DNA of 64,000 nt from Endozoicomonas_A sp049275935 (GTDB taxonomy: Bacteria > Pseudomonadota > Gammaproteobacteria > Pseudomonadales > Endozoicomonadaceae): NCBI RefSeq assembly GCF_049275935.1, contig NZ_CP184830.1, positions 4,588,001-4,652,000 of the forward strand, read 5' to 3'. The notes beneath the pieces were generated by a model. The model did not search any database, was not told where the DNA came from, and saw only the letters and a program-made list of their open reading frames with translations. Positions 41,001 to 44,400 of the stretch are shown here, piece by piece. A program made the translations under genes and the position numbers. Within the stretch, counting starts at the first letter, position 1. Every line of letters begins with the position of its first letter.

Positions 41001-43996
41001 GGCTTATCGATATTTAAACGTTCAATTAATTTATAACGTCTTATAATTCTTTTCTTAACTGTGTCAAGAGCCTCACTGTCAGGTGGCGCGATAATCAAGT
41101 TGTTGTTGATCTTTGCTTTTTCTTTGTAGATTAATTTTATTTCCACTGAACCAGGAATAACCCTGAGCGAATCTTGAAAGACAAAAAGGGGTTTTTCGCC
41201 ATGGTTGGCTATGGCTTCTTCAATACCCTTAATAAGATCAGGGTATTCTTCCTTTATTTTGTCATAGTATTTCTCTTGTTCCGGATCAGGTGTCCGGCCA
41301 AAAAACAGCTGTTCCGGCCCTTTCTGGCCAAAATACTTAATGATTGCATGGTTAACGGGGTAATCCGGACCGATCCGACGGTCTCCAAAGGGAAAAAAAT
41401 CCGGAAATCTAAGGTGTTTAAACAATTCCTTGTTAAAAGCAGGTAGTATATCAACGTCCAAATAGACACCCCCTCCTTCCTTATCTTTGGCAAGTACTTC
41501 CACTCTTGCCAAATCTGCTGCAGCGGCCAAAATCCCCCTTAGTGCAAGTTCTTTGATGTACCATTCTTTCAGGCTGGCTTTATTGCCTGTCGGCCAGAGT
41601 TGATTGATGTCTGCCAGCTTGAATTCACCAGATACAGGGCTGCTCCTGAGCTTGGCCAACTCGTCGCTGAACGCCTTCATTTGCTTCAGACTGTCTGTTC
41701 GTATTTTTTCTAATTCGCTTTCATCCATACCCAAATGGTTGACTAAAAACGCCTTTGCCATTTCGTCAAAGGATTTACCCTGGGCGATGCCGTTTTTTAT
41801 AGTGCTATAGGCCAGATCTTGCAGTTGATTTAAACGTTTCACAAATTCATTCCTGGCATTTTCTTTTTTCAGGAATGATTCGGGTACTTTCTCAGCGGCA
41901 ACAGACTCACGTATTTCCCGGGCCAATATGGGCGCTAAAAACGCTTGCGGATCGTACCAGAGCGTCATAGACCAGGCGGGAATCTGTGAAACCCAGATCT
42001 TGAGACAGTCTTCAACACCTTTTTTAAGAGGCCCAATCCAGATAGTGTTAAGCTCTTTCGGTACCTCGACCAAAGCATCCAGCAGGTACTGCTTTATTGT
42101 GGCGTCCAGCAGGGAGACGGCTGCTTCACCCATAAACGTTTTGGGCAGGTTTTCCTGCATCCGATAGACAAGGGCGTATTTTTGAAGGGGCGTTCCCTCT
42201 GGGCGAAGTTGGTCAAATTGGTCAATTTTTTTCTCCAGCGATGCTAAATTATCCGAACCAAGAGTACCCAGATGGGGCTTCAGGCTGTGCTTGAACATCG
42301 CCAGAGTCGGCATGGCATCATCCGGATTGACGGGCCCCAGCAACCCGCTGTTGTCTGACAATACAGAAGACAACTGCCGCATTCCAGCGGCACTTTCAGC
42401 AAGCAGGTTTTTTTCAGACAAGCGTTCGACTCTGGCGTCCCCCTCATTCATGCGAAGCGCTTTCAGCTTGTCAGACCTGTCGGCCAGCGACCAGGTCACC
42501 AGACCCGTGTCTCCAAGCAGGCCAACCCACAGACGCCCCCAGATATCCACTCTCAAAAGACCGTCACGGGCAGTCACTGCCTGGGTTTTTGTTGCTTTCA
42601 GGGTCTCTCTCAGGTATTGGCTGACAAGCCCGTCGTGATCAATGCCTGAGCCAACCAGGTTAATGGTTTTAACAGGAGTATCTGCAATCAATTCATTGAT
42701 TGTTTTTGACAGGTCTGACGCGGTTTGCCCGCTCAGGGTAAATTTCCCATTGCTGGACTGACCCGCACCGACCACATGAATTCGGCTATCTCCGTCCAGA
42801 AATTTACCAATATCGGCAGTATTAATCCTTGCGCCTGTCTCTCCATCTGACCAATAACTGCCCTTATTGACCAGCCAACGGATTGAGTTATAACTAACTC
42901 TCGTTGGTTCGCGGTTTTTATATTTGTCAAACAGGTAATGGCTGGCCTTGCTAATCGGGTTAGCATCGCCAGACTCCATCTGGAGAACCAGTTGTTGGCT
43001 GTATTGGCCAGGCTTTTGCGGATCCGTGTCTATATAACGCCGGATATCGTTTTCCTGGTCCCGGACAGCTGCCGCTGCGCTGGAAATGGTAAAGTGTTCT
43101 CTGGCTGAAAATTGCAGAACATCCAGTAAAGCTTCGTAGCCTGCCGTCCAACTCATGGCAAACTTGCTTTCCCTCAATGCCTCATCGCCATTCAGGATTT
43201 GATAGCCTTTCCCAAACTTCTGTATCCCTCTGAGTCGGTAATAAACCAATGCCGCAGCAGCATCCTTTGTTTGGGTTAAAACCGCTTCTTTTCGTTTGGC
43301 ATCATTCCAATTTGTCAAACTGGACAATTCCAGCCGACTAATATCTTCATGTTGTAATAAGAGCGTGCTTTGAGCAAACTCAATGGTTGGGTTGCCTGGT
43401 GCCGCCGCGAAAAATAAACCCGGATTTTTTTCTGATGGCACACAGGCCTGATAGGGCATGACTTGAATTTTTTCCAAAGGCTTAAACAGTTGCGAGGGAT
43501 CAGCACTCGCCAGACGCTGTTCAATGTCGCTCTTCAACTCGGGGTATTTTTCACCGAACCAGGCAATATCGTCTGCAACCTTCTGTTGAATGGCAGGAGC
43601 CTGATCGTCAGGAAGGAATTCTTTGCCGAGGCGCTGGATGACCAACTGTGTCTGTACTGCCTTTACCCTGTCCCAATCTGTTTTGCTGACGCCTGAATAA
43701 TCAACACCCTTGAAAAGATCCTCATTCAATGCCGGCGAAAGCGACGTATCAGAATAAACACCGCCGAGGGTGGCCATCACCCTCATTTTCACCAGTGCCT
43801 CAGCCGCAGGCTGATGGCCACGCAACCCCAGTTCCCTGTAATAGTCCTTTTCAGTCTCCTTACCATCTTCCCCGTAGGCAGCGGTCCAGACCTTATTAAG
43901 ATCGATGAGGGAAAACTTCGCCTGTGGGTAAGAAAACTCTATCTGCCGTGCAAATTCCTGCAAGGATTTCTGCATTTGGGATTTTTTTTTTGTCAA
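20039..43996 (-). CDS. Giant TcdA/TcdB-like RTX toxin, copy 2, main part (7985 codons)
   Basis: This is the long downstream part of a gene that truly begins at 47507. The frame opens at a TTG inside the first glycosyltransferase module, so that start is probably not used. In order it holds the end of degenerate GT-A, inactive C80-A (GAG and GSG replace GHG and GCG), GT-B with YLDVD, C80-B with VVGHG and LVGCG, a middle of about 3500 residues with recurrent modules and an amidoligase-like segment, an Ala/Gly-rich hydrophobic stretch (about 5678-5876), RTX-type GGxGxD repeats (from about 5978), a LamG-like domain (about 7543-7690) and a C-terminal segment like those following RTX repeats. The order glycosyltransferase, protease, hydrophobic delivery region, binding region parallels clostridial TcdA/TcdB, with RTX and LamG in place of the CROP repeats. 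Secretion route and host target are not shown by the sequence. Confidence 0.93.
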   Translation of the reverse strand: MTKKKSQMQKSLQEFARQIEFSYPQAKFSLIDLNKVWTAAYGEDGKETEKDYYRELGLRGHQPAAEALVKMRVMATLGGVYSDTSLSPALNEDLFKGVDYSGVSKTDWDRVKAVQTQLVIQRLGKEFLPDDQAPAIQQKVADDIAWFGEKYPELKSDIEQRLASADPSQLFKPLEKIQVMPYQACVPSEKNPGLFFAAAPGNPTIEFAQSTLLLQHEDISRLELSSLTNWNDAKRKEAVLTQTKDAAAALVYYRLRGIQKFGKGYQILNGDEALRESKFAMSWTAGYEALLDVLQFSAREHFTISSAAAAVRDQENDIRRYIDTDPQKPGQYSQQLVLQMESGDANPISKASHYLFDKYKNREPTRVSYNSIRWLVNKGSYWSDGETGARINTADIGKFLDGDSRIHVVGAGQSSNGKFTLSGQTASDLSKTINELIADTPVKTINLVGSGIDHDGLVSQYLRETLKATKTQAVTARDGLLRVDIWGRLWVGLLGDTGLVTWSLADRSDKLKALRMNEGDARVERLSEKNLLAESAAGMRQLSSVLSDNSGLLGPVNPDDAMPTLAMFKHSLKPHLGTLGSDNLASLEKKIDQFDQLRPEGTPLQKYALVYRMQENLPKTFMGEAAVSLLDATIKQYLLDALVEVPKELNTIWIGPLKKGVEDCLKIWVSQIPAWSMTLWYDPQAFLAPILAREIRESVAAEKVPESFLKKENARNEFVKRLNQLQDLAYSTIKNGIAQGKSFDEMAKAFLVNHLGMDESELEKIRTDSLKQMKAFSDELAKLRSSPVSGEFKLADINQLWPTGNKASLKEWYIKELALRGILAAAADLARVEVLAKDKEGGGVYLDVDILPAFNKELFKHLRFPDFFPFGDRRIGPDYPVNHAIIKYFGQKGPEQLFFGRTPDPEQEKYYDKIKEEYPDLIKGIEEAIANHGEKPLFVFQDSLRVIPGSVEIKLIYKEKAKINNNLIIAPPDSEALDTVKKRIIRRYKLIERLNIDKPLNAAKTDIDKTAKSIARELNIDQRVAYSFFDYRKDGILHQAKSTMSISGSRGFLEVSQNYLSDFFSKKDLVDLEVKDLFMEINPLAQINLISCSTDECPSSWLPRTDKTERYALNAEQDSHYTNQVILQLGDNDIETTASLYLANKYQPDFSRHIVLDSYGSLYDPNTGHDIKLEALQADFLKDDTRIIVVGHGSQFQGDKAGSEKFLLGGKTVAQLAKVLERITGGRFVRTVSLVGCGADASGEHYPVEAFARALFGEIRTRRITARNALVAVDELGRKWTGVLPANGDPLWSQSDHRVKLVLEKDDRGQLITRKLPVAGGLVKKLRNLPVLPTGRDYVRLGKESDPDFQQAKRLLLEAIIENNGRQKLSDLIEDYNRRLYQNTGDNLSPYRLMPLPTADVELPVARAGASKELQPQEKRQMSAFVRADSIGDPFSGVGLVAYGDPFARENFFRTQQAGYQLARKVANPPSNAMTALFTRLLLGSLQDIVAPGGNDIDPFRISSPDLIASVFEKDDLLALSVQRSQTHFSDLSDWYIKSLKNLLGHYLTDQADKKVLRLNARKRSEQRKSLQASLSLGINKRLKHDPDSALSSTDPVSLASGEAFDSDKHNKYLPVVTDLSGETYVLVDLPETRSLAFPDYLRNILSMLQSSGPLGSRDAQTLINTIESAYTQHSDSLVGQQLDEKIDQLPLADVVTLANEVINMDSEPDALRSLIRRLLLRLVTNAEKALDTDQKPDHQERLLIAELLALAPDERVFIVELPPSGNRHRKVFLDGLMSVDKHQRLTSQTTMGAHSPFFFSTVQHRAYRSQLRELSKLDGTPDRLKPLLGYFSKPNEFADALLAWRKWEIETGFVARRVPISVRPEQDRLLADSRVIVLDWEIAGPFLQIGLKDVEHYSSDADLARVMTQSYGMALFLQLRLIGANPYILNSASEIWQTQFYSDPLGEFGFDNSMTMRRLPDPGDPLYRELVLDSNDHGLKFAEGTVDDFRQALEVLFEEGNLSRSVRNVIRHLARAPVGSVCTFSEGLVKVHAEFWKQMRDSQLRSALQLQDPDYQMLKQRIARSGLSARKKNRLFADLANIESSSGKTFSHDTDVYSSEIKENSPGIISEVTPDSYGDKGSVSKIAILFSARFIKHVLENNALENNALENNALENNVLKNNDPENNTPSKQLFSLRNEIIKTLRLLRTTSEFKAFSDILAEDQSQVFGDLRALVNQGVIDGSFGTGFDQAKIPDSVRLLLVITPPDPSATETPQPVLVDNTGCILKVDPSQYFTEDKMLVGDYQTFSRSGLIAGYIVASNRLKGFSSDFETIRKRILPQLGIKGLQKKSKTPETRRDDYRGQIGLEIENLITKVDAEDGELLARSQLNTNELINPDYPDMLLSTDLHEGRSIIEIITGPKPLSAYLSESSALFHATKTMVSVLTKIPEGGYTVGDLVRAYNDELLGNNPRGNSEDFRLLTLDEYRNSQVSLLPDMMEAAIAAEAQIPPYRIHVNIGVDLGLIGDITSYIPNLFVSKTKDILRKVFHWCQYKASVISERLNLNSDLLKSMFTMHLYKQALDSSTGNFMRGKMNIPGTPINKIRGLLRLGTADFLMTVISDSEAAQLKSAIRDYSWQAFTSLLQETVNELATVGSEAEGLGRAWKVPKQRLQVRLKLLFTDLLDHRVEHGKMVIPPGDLSDYFELPQGENKGPKLGYIDVISPLSRHDVTYYVDDEGQNHFLGTMEVRKLWPNLENMAFSPPEPYTISIIKSVQTPGLLGADPEIDGVFLTKAQFLVKSETETPDYQRWVKQSILDRLGQLSHARLKHVIRTFVNRLQETQDTIQQDKVARLLLTANLRAITGGPSGSAWDTLAQLQKMQLQKIVSVDFQRASEGQRLPLTTTDNLAPWKQLAELFLPIEFYTILDFFPADEGKAFIVPVLKSEEILSGYGISLSRVFQEITIVFNAQWHSYQSRLNNNPLTLTVGTKDSLPEHRKAVSIGKLFAIALLNHPDVAALRQAQKALRATWGLSAIITGRSYGLSKGLTLAILPDQQAPQDSNSKVQTGPAPLVQLTDIGTVIKDSASGRIILEKITDTVPRPAGSDSTMRESPTKVNGSPLTTLKWLGAEGQPGLQWLSAPLSLDELDTHRLSLEADFYGNPEGQSIDWTKTTGGADTGIILRFPFENLDTPVFAALFADSDSPEGERLLASLKSARVIATAVIPPASGDNKAIHAQLKSLFTLLLFRLSGDDDSHEKPLFPGIRLADYIHTYLSDSAVTSLSDYIKRVGLQQVSKELAAKLTVLAQRDTPDLQASVRIRDLLGMALDYRLANGAGLLPGTLPDEYSLPLKDNQKSRELWTGRMSADRTARPVATNADGHYLLDLALPGQTGMVKRLFPGTPATPDNLQSRLRLALQPDRLGQDPEITRAFLELAMSSVGKAGWPWFSEHFSSLPQLQRFAVVEALGQYRLQYPEEDIKQLARVLTKIQLAEVNRQISQDDQAGTPSAFRIRSVQPLADGSHRFKLKTDAGIMPVLADSLEPVTGLLTQQPSNKPYPQWMLLSASSHSSQFPGAFLDTHHNERLYRQALHNSELDPYRYQHDVERFIRIFSDFSPDIYRQRFQQQHSLDLSVGLPVHWQLNPHIILQASRLQVGDSAVTIELGMKDNPSLRHALFDSVVSMFYAIGLAKSLEAVDTALFQSGWPEEAGRLGQLGNTIGYDSVRQWDFLPAAMNRDSIALYPDPAGSSITREQIKQEVTWLFNQKSESLSLRLEALFEWIQEHQNDQSIQTFTRALYEFERDLPDGERALFRRAFTDQQIKLLKDVLTQQAPHQWELIDYVDTLKTTPDSQAPTNASGFASSAYWLIESDSDSDSDSDSDNDGGRKLRIVIWDPEAQDNKRCRRGVDGCRTRLLSAGNLADRPFLDIDSTDISYTDTNKPYYKVEFLNHNEELYQVLRRSDKDITATPLGQASVYDSILDSNDSPAERVFSDPTLATTSVAVRRSDGKVYQLISEADGHYRAVSLQSGDRLLASYDSNSKTLIPVLEKNDHGKTIYGVKLDDAAAGTNGLFKLNPKESLKDQLAAARHWLSASSSELRTLTGTDDRIAVILPADYRPGQKLANQAERLLSELRVFVASSAGQRLVNALGFPDSFIKPATMTELDSQLLPGMKPPAPLRLVIRFGKQALADRVIPYRPGGSGDTSGNRLVVLQVNPAVLTGQRHSTSNYLGALASVLKDLCRAALVSTNQVNSPAIAMTWLQGTKITSARTLLQLENQLRKQYDLLPVLATASAHTPVQEVTSAGGITTVKSRHRVRIAYQAIAEPLSGFGRLLGDMETRLLFQRVHYHCNQRVDRLSSAGRLKLRNLRSLLTQLAWSGLVSQRMMTSQPALLADPADVVTAVLDDSELKALAGINNLAGQLEEVLTDALKDRRGIAFTAAEQQGLLRWLSRAEAVLTDAQAVRKEWAEPGQLPLAADSRGNVPVTTGNRKTLALTSTGRQPVTRLNDQPLIAIESQNGPLSAPAGDELGGLLALLRQESPDSPQAVAALRTELGWAPAVTDPDYYRDAIKRTLLSLSPQQTNNLDDTLVDLLNKPSLTDGESLLAEYFFHRRLRGLEPTDPAGLRADALRANKWLDLLQKNPPLLPGPGWERPAFTLDTGLGRYQAQVQTKDGQKTFTLGRRDDLAFSNRGPGYTLTHSEGDRKQVFRLQLPDGWPDRLLPIRLVVHMEFYRKLQRKGSIGKEQLQNDIQFIARGMGEPRLSQLLQALVQPVRDAGIADISPFKIKISPRPLWPLVDSRVEVSEENSAHALLLLGTKNRNRPFIFRETLTNLVGASLLKALEGGGGSLTALRQQVRQQFGINTATLPDKESRPLGLTRQYALTLAVAPPSGTSLYRQLVAGHHNLLLAKGTKADYRRALAYLELHDKTRIQAIRDSLAKGEITASDREKKLFNEVVNDKQSSAPLVPDVSDNTIASYKALPSTSELVNVDYRAFWSVGSGIESLLDARLLGLSRAAAENFLSQQIEVAKKHFRLKVVASTYLKSLLVHFIYWKMEQVLGDTGQPASRIRLGVTDAVTTILPDGDIDDIAKLMYVDLWLEINTPESPRISTLVALEKACTFVARGLGWKSFDTGLLANLKQDVDTVFHEAVALRRRVGRPFQLPVNQQPDARGKEPTSVQALAGQDQIIETFASSPRYAVMADAKRRYIKITPAGPGNPFSLMSLQSQDGLKRLLRRPLNPGKNAAATQAYLSQLARHYEAFSELKDINMTGQVNGVIDKMDHVTRQQFADGFLHYARQSAIPAGLAETIAGKLLAAELSALGSLPETISTGLYQRLNGLLNLTGKKEFSLTSGDLNIRVLTDPSITADASYLMPAQGTLVLGNGGADSPLTAAAAMALLQAWEARAPGDQAKTFLALQQKRIKLPAGMESLSPESLVSEFTVKEGKLALSGLLERLTSFIGLADRLKRENFSGARLLARKIRQNVADGVAALRRDIDFGQMAELVDISSRDFRRTLQALDKAGLPDDQAARLPDADCVLCDGSGPIRTAMALIDRVSGHLDVIEASDHFIHTRQSAGDKGLLADAFLLLEQGRFAAVVTEDIMDSPAFRKKLLELLRQTLAQKQELNPEQVVERVVTLLNDSGYSVDDTRFVKDQLLGNPEFMENLRTQKGRDGDSPEPGSPGDIKPIAGSIAGPKKAQGKFMRMLDRLDRSTKFNTGRMIYGGASAISGLALAAVSLNSLAKHGDEMPAQARDMAYAGAGLGTINSVYGIATTANWALSKTLVKTKNPAGAIGVVLKLGPKVSRNVARAIPIIGGVISVSLGASSLVSNASNADAARKAGRHKQAAIFGAMAALDAITIGLDVLSTALDFINPKLGIIVDVISQLLSFLQTALAALVPPPTAREDFSAVLESDKFKEYLNDQVTHFEKEGYRWFVLHQDATGWLDQDNYKEDLETVKKSFLRFLDGKGDKGLALRDLINERRTARGSSLSDYMYGEKGFKIFYGLGGDDILIINEGELYGGAGNDRLILKKGVAKGGTGNDDIRIEESGAAYGDSGDDVIRIVKTGTGYGGSGNDIIRIEKTGTGQGGSGNDVIWIGRSGKAYGGYGDDTLYLSKIDGIGFGGPGNDQIYYGKFQYGDAGDDRLIDQLGTVEQHGGTGNDRLSPGLGYARLFGGPGEDTVILPSLSLPVFRQESVGNLTTQYSIGRYSISRFNDQSFKTTDLTLHYRHGYSKPLLWADLKNENWLNRFYRYLIFQGLNRDHPDSQETGKKSVFDVFRVKLAGQLSVTKALMTHVTPDASHTGVSRISDIYRDQLYFYLGKGRYGSGREEVHLYFSREGVFVMKADRSLLFFEKGSLLRASESNKAIEFFATLVDCLMTGGRVQGMENLVGSEDGSEVYGTDQRDNIYLRGDENSNNIVNARGGDDFVYASNGTDVIKLGAGNDRAVLTDQNAVHGGPGTDTISYAVRKENLWLDMTNRDPSSGEVVTGVEVIQDSPHDDKIKGNHENTVFMTTGGTNILDAGAGNDTVITDGGKTSIWLRSGFNTVILGDGHHKVYTGIHADSIRVSGNNLGNHKFYGHKPQQPSTGKWPVLAIRWERFGAGCIRQHKQLASLTVNPVSERMDLVFSKQKPNHNVTLDFNTPDIPPVTVSHVNSHWYREDLAGTGRWQFIDGDVMKLRNTTLSAYFGSGKGSCKVTRKVDIYPFSRAQMLAFLNRYPGKPLGEFRRNRWRERTELESLANEGKNLGVGLHRISSEESNNLSLDIEFRFDSPGCNPRSGVLRKLTLKPNQQLVRFEGLTPLIEKQVKSFKNGKNVISFKPKHTLTLKLVKTHADGRRRKHGHRTISELKPVSRQWDELFPGQPMAKALAMLEIRHSFGWDMTFLKVCGVSRSYNSSVIIPDAHLDLSSDSHSGVPIIIGGPGNDRLTGNPSTDNVLLGMGGHDILKDMGGNNQFVVGMGNATVIAAGEGYNQLIYDKLSVLYGLQLLRKGSTGTSIKVALTYQLDGMTVNVTEGIAQTRWRNTETGSWRYHQTVFNGIVQIAGTSGDDSYYGSNGTDIFSTGGGLDKVHMGDGDDRVIVNARWQNGTSLDGGSGANTLLFDLPDSHRVVVDLERSLTVKNFVLEDSGKGKIKLSGDDKDNIYVSRGSLYSFNGRGGDDYLFLLKQPKVTHLNGGPGTDTIDFSQMTIEPPFVRLNLSLRKKAVSFACYASDSGACPPDKNVKGHMSFTERSSKSKGTSEKLSTAISNFEIFKGPDSGDMFNIPALAGITVDGGGGNDTFRISSSDTWGNSSITSTIGGAGYNKHYGSQKADRMVANLGPDLLSGDLGPDIYVICPQANGTRIVDRDNGNSLILHGVQPEKLDWRLTGNYTHLEVDNDGHFFFSIDLGYVPQCVREDGSLVTGHFINSLERHIWRLTTIDPANNGSRQLSGKNLRDYYHAKLTVDKRLDSTYQLGNLTEPVHGGPGDDEFFVSGAVRPGVELFGESGNDIFHLKSSGVSVHPGSGNNLVSLELENADEKGALKLFFAPSSFNRVRMAGVSLADVQAASWRSLDLRNAPDSGDQTRCPAGLSRLVPPPVTGGSFILAAWIRRGLPLGRRTLAGSTLVHFAEADSSDAISLSLKPGKLEVRLTEGAKVFHRGVRPFFTSPQLHLVMTINDSGFLTIYRNGQIALATQAFKPARKIRTLNCYDADKLIINQRLPSFEGIKMMASGADPLVRIGTWQEPDLIYANGWPDSLELDDSILDDKVKIAQRLESGYSLSKQTIPGHQYLIDEKSTVYHFAGDDFSDTDQWLLANATGTADQLEINTHDCQRLRYQKSDEDLILTVRPNHNLLKNSENSTRPINATQSLRVQNFFSEGGETIERLIVNNKVLSMSEVLAKVDTPQSNGRRSMNESIPEGALAAEGGGNGTQPLLNRIIRKGQQLANYLHSLAGAKKDDADTGEAESEQPEVASQNDTELNRHYQRLVQELNTTTGNHSDESPSFVPSASQGVMQNLTTPQPSTRIGQD
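20042..20740 (-). other. C-terminal segment of giant toxin copy 2
   Basis: After the LamG region the protein reads TADQLEINTHD, DLILTVRPN, SLRVQNFFSEGGETIERLIVNN and MSEVLAKV. This resembles the haemolysin-type calcium-binding-related segment that often follows RTX repeats. A low-complexity polar tail ends in STRIGQD. The same tail, diverged, ends copy 3 and the remnant at 47631-48272. Confidence 0.6.
20930..21370 (-). other. LamG/ConA-like lectin domain of giant toxin copy 2
   Basis: The sequence has the three-strand signature of laminin-G-like domains: GGSFILAAWIRR, then DAISLSLKPGKLEV, then LHLVMTINDSGFLTIYRNGQ. In such proteins the domain binds glycans or acts as a spacer. Its place after the RTX repeats suggests a role in receptor binding. 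The first strands are also preserved in the remnant at 47631-48272. Confidence 0.65.
21520..26065 (-). other. RTX-type calcium-binding repeat region of giant toxin copy 2
   Basis: A dense block at 26065-25500 has about twelve GGxGxDxI-type repeats (LGGDDILI, GGAGNDRLIL, GGTGNDDIRI, GDSGDDVIRI and so on). Sparser RTX-like blocks follow to about 21520 (GGPGTDTI, GGGGNDTF, GGPGDDEF, GESGNDIF), separated by non-repeat inserts. RTX repeats fold on binding calcium outside the cell and are typical of type I-secreted proteins. Confidence 0.88.
26370..26965 (-). other. Hydrophobic, pore-like segment of giant toxin copy 2
   Basis: Residues about 5678-5876 of the 7985-codon frame contain several Ala/Gly/Val-rich stretches (for example AISGLALAAVSLNSLA and IPIIGGVISVSLGASSLV) between charged linkers, just before the RTX repeats. 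Their position, after the protease and before the repeat region, matches the delivery region of TcdA/TcdB. The composition suits membrane insertion, but a pore has not been shown. Confidence 0.55.
32424..32463. repeat. Ser-Asp hexamer microsatellite in copy 2
   Basis: Repeated GACAGT/GACAGC hexamers encode about six Ser-Asp pairs. The corresponding place in copy 1 (about 4070-4100) has a short irregular version (SGSGDDSD), so the tract has changed length since duplication. Confidence 0.8.
36000..36990 (-). other. Amidoligase-like (glutamine-synthetase-fold) segment in copy 2, tentative
   Basis: Three motifs occur in the order seen in the amidoligase and glutamate-cysteine-ligase-like superfamily: GLEIEN (GxExE strand), IIEIITGPKPL (acidic strand followed by a GP turn) and RIHVNIGVD (HxHxg-like strand). 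Copy 1 repeats them at about 9460-8500 (GLEIEN, IIEIVTGPKPL, RIHVNIGVD). The assignment is by motif resemblance only; no nucleotide-binding residues were confirmed. Confidence 0.35.
37493..37582. repeat. 15-bp tandem repeat, six units, in copy 2
   Basis: Six consecutive 15-bp units starting ATTGTTTT encode a pentapeptide repeat (ALENN and variants). Copy 1 has only about two units at the same place (about 9997-10030), so this is a length-variable coding repeat. Confidence 0.85.
40150..42100 (-). other. Module pair B of copy 2: intact GT44-like glycosyltransferase plus C80 protease
   Basis: GT-B (about 42100-41130) reads NTIWIGPL, LWYDPQAFLAP, KELALRGILAAAADLARV and GGGVYLDVDILP. The last carries the DXD motif that binds metal and UDP-sugar in TcdA/TcdB. 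C80-B (about 40660-40150) reads IIVVGHGSQ (catalytic His), FLLGGKTVAQLAKVLE and VSLVGCGADASG (catalytic Cys), then ITARNALVAVD and GRKWTG. In TcdA/TcdB and MARTX toxins this protease is switched on by host inositol hexakisphosphate. The matching pair in copy 1 is at about 12580-14520 with the same residues. Confidence 0.85.
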
Positions 43997-44400
43997 GGTC
44001 CGCCTTGTATTTGAGGTGGCCTGTCAGAAAATTCTTCACCGCCTGATCAAACGGCTGGCCCCGTTCTATTTTTGGCTTTATGGCTTTCCAGGCCTCATCC
44101 TGTAACTTCATCAGGTCTTTCAGTAAACCCGATTCAAAATCAGAGGGATTACCGGGATTGGTTTGACCGGCCAATTTACGGGTCATTGACTCTTTAAGGG
44201 CTTCGGCAAGCACACCGGCGAGCATTGCATTGGGGTCATACCAAAGATTTATTTTTAAACCGGACTCTGAATTGGCCAAAATCCATGACCGGATACGCTT
44301 CAGTTCGTCATCGGTTGGGTTAACGCTGACAAAATGCAGCTGTGGAGGGACTGGCTTCAGATTACTTTCTAACCAGCGCCGGATGTTGGTAGCCAGTTTC
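42520..44400 (-). other. Module pair A of copy 2: degenerate GT44-like plus inactive C80-like domain
   Basis: GT-A shows the family hallmarks LHFVSV, NLWYDPNAML and RELGLRGHQPAAEALV, but GGVYSDTSLSP replaces the metal-binding GGxYLDVDxLP. C80-A (about 43020-42520) keeps the fold pattern (FTLSGQTASDL, VKTINLVG, TARDGLLRVD) while the catalytic His is Ala (VVGAGQS) and the catalytic Cys is Ser (LVGSGID). The equivalent pair in copy 1 lies at about 14930-16830 with GGVCSDT, VVGLGDS and LVGSGID. Loss of all key residues in both copies while the frame stays open suggests a retained non-catalytic role. Confidence 0.78.

Noticed and set aside
43860..43996. TTG at 43996 as the true start of a 7985-residue protein
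   Set aside because: It lies inside a conserved glycosyltransferase module that continues upstream in the 43896-47507 frame and in copy 1 without a break.
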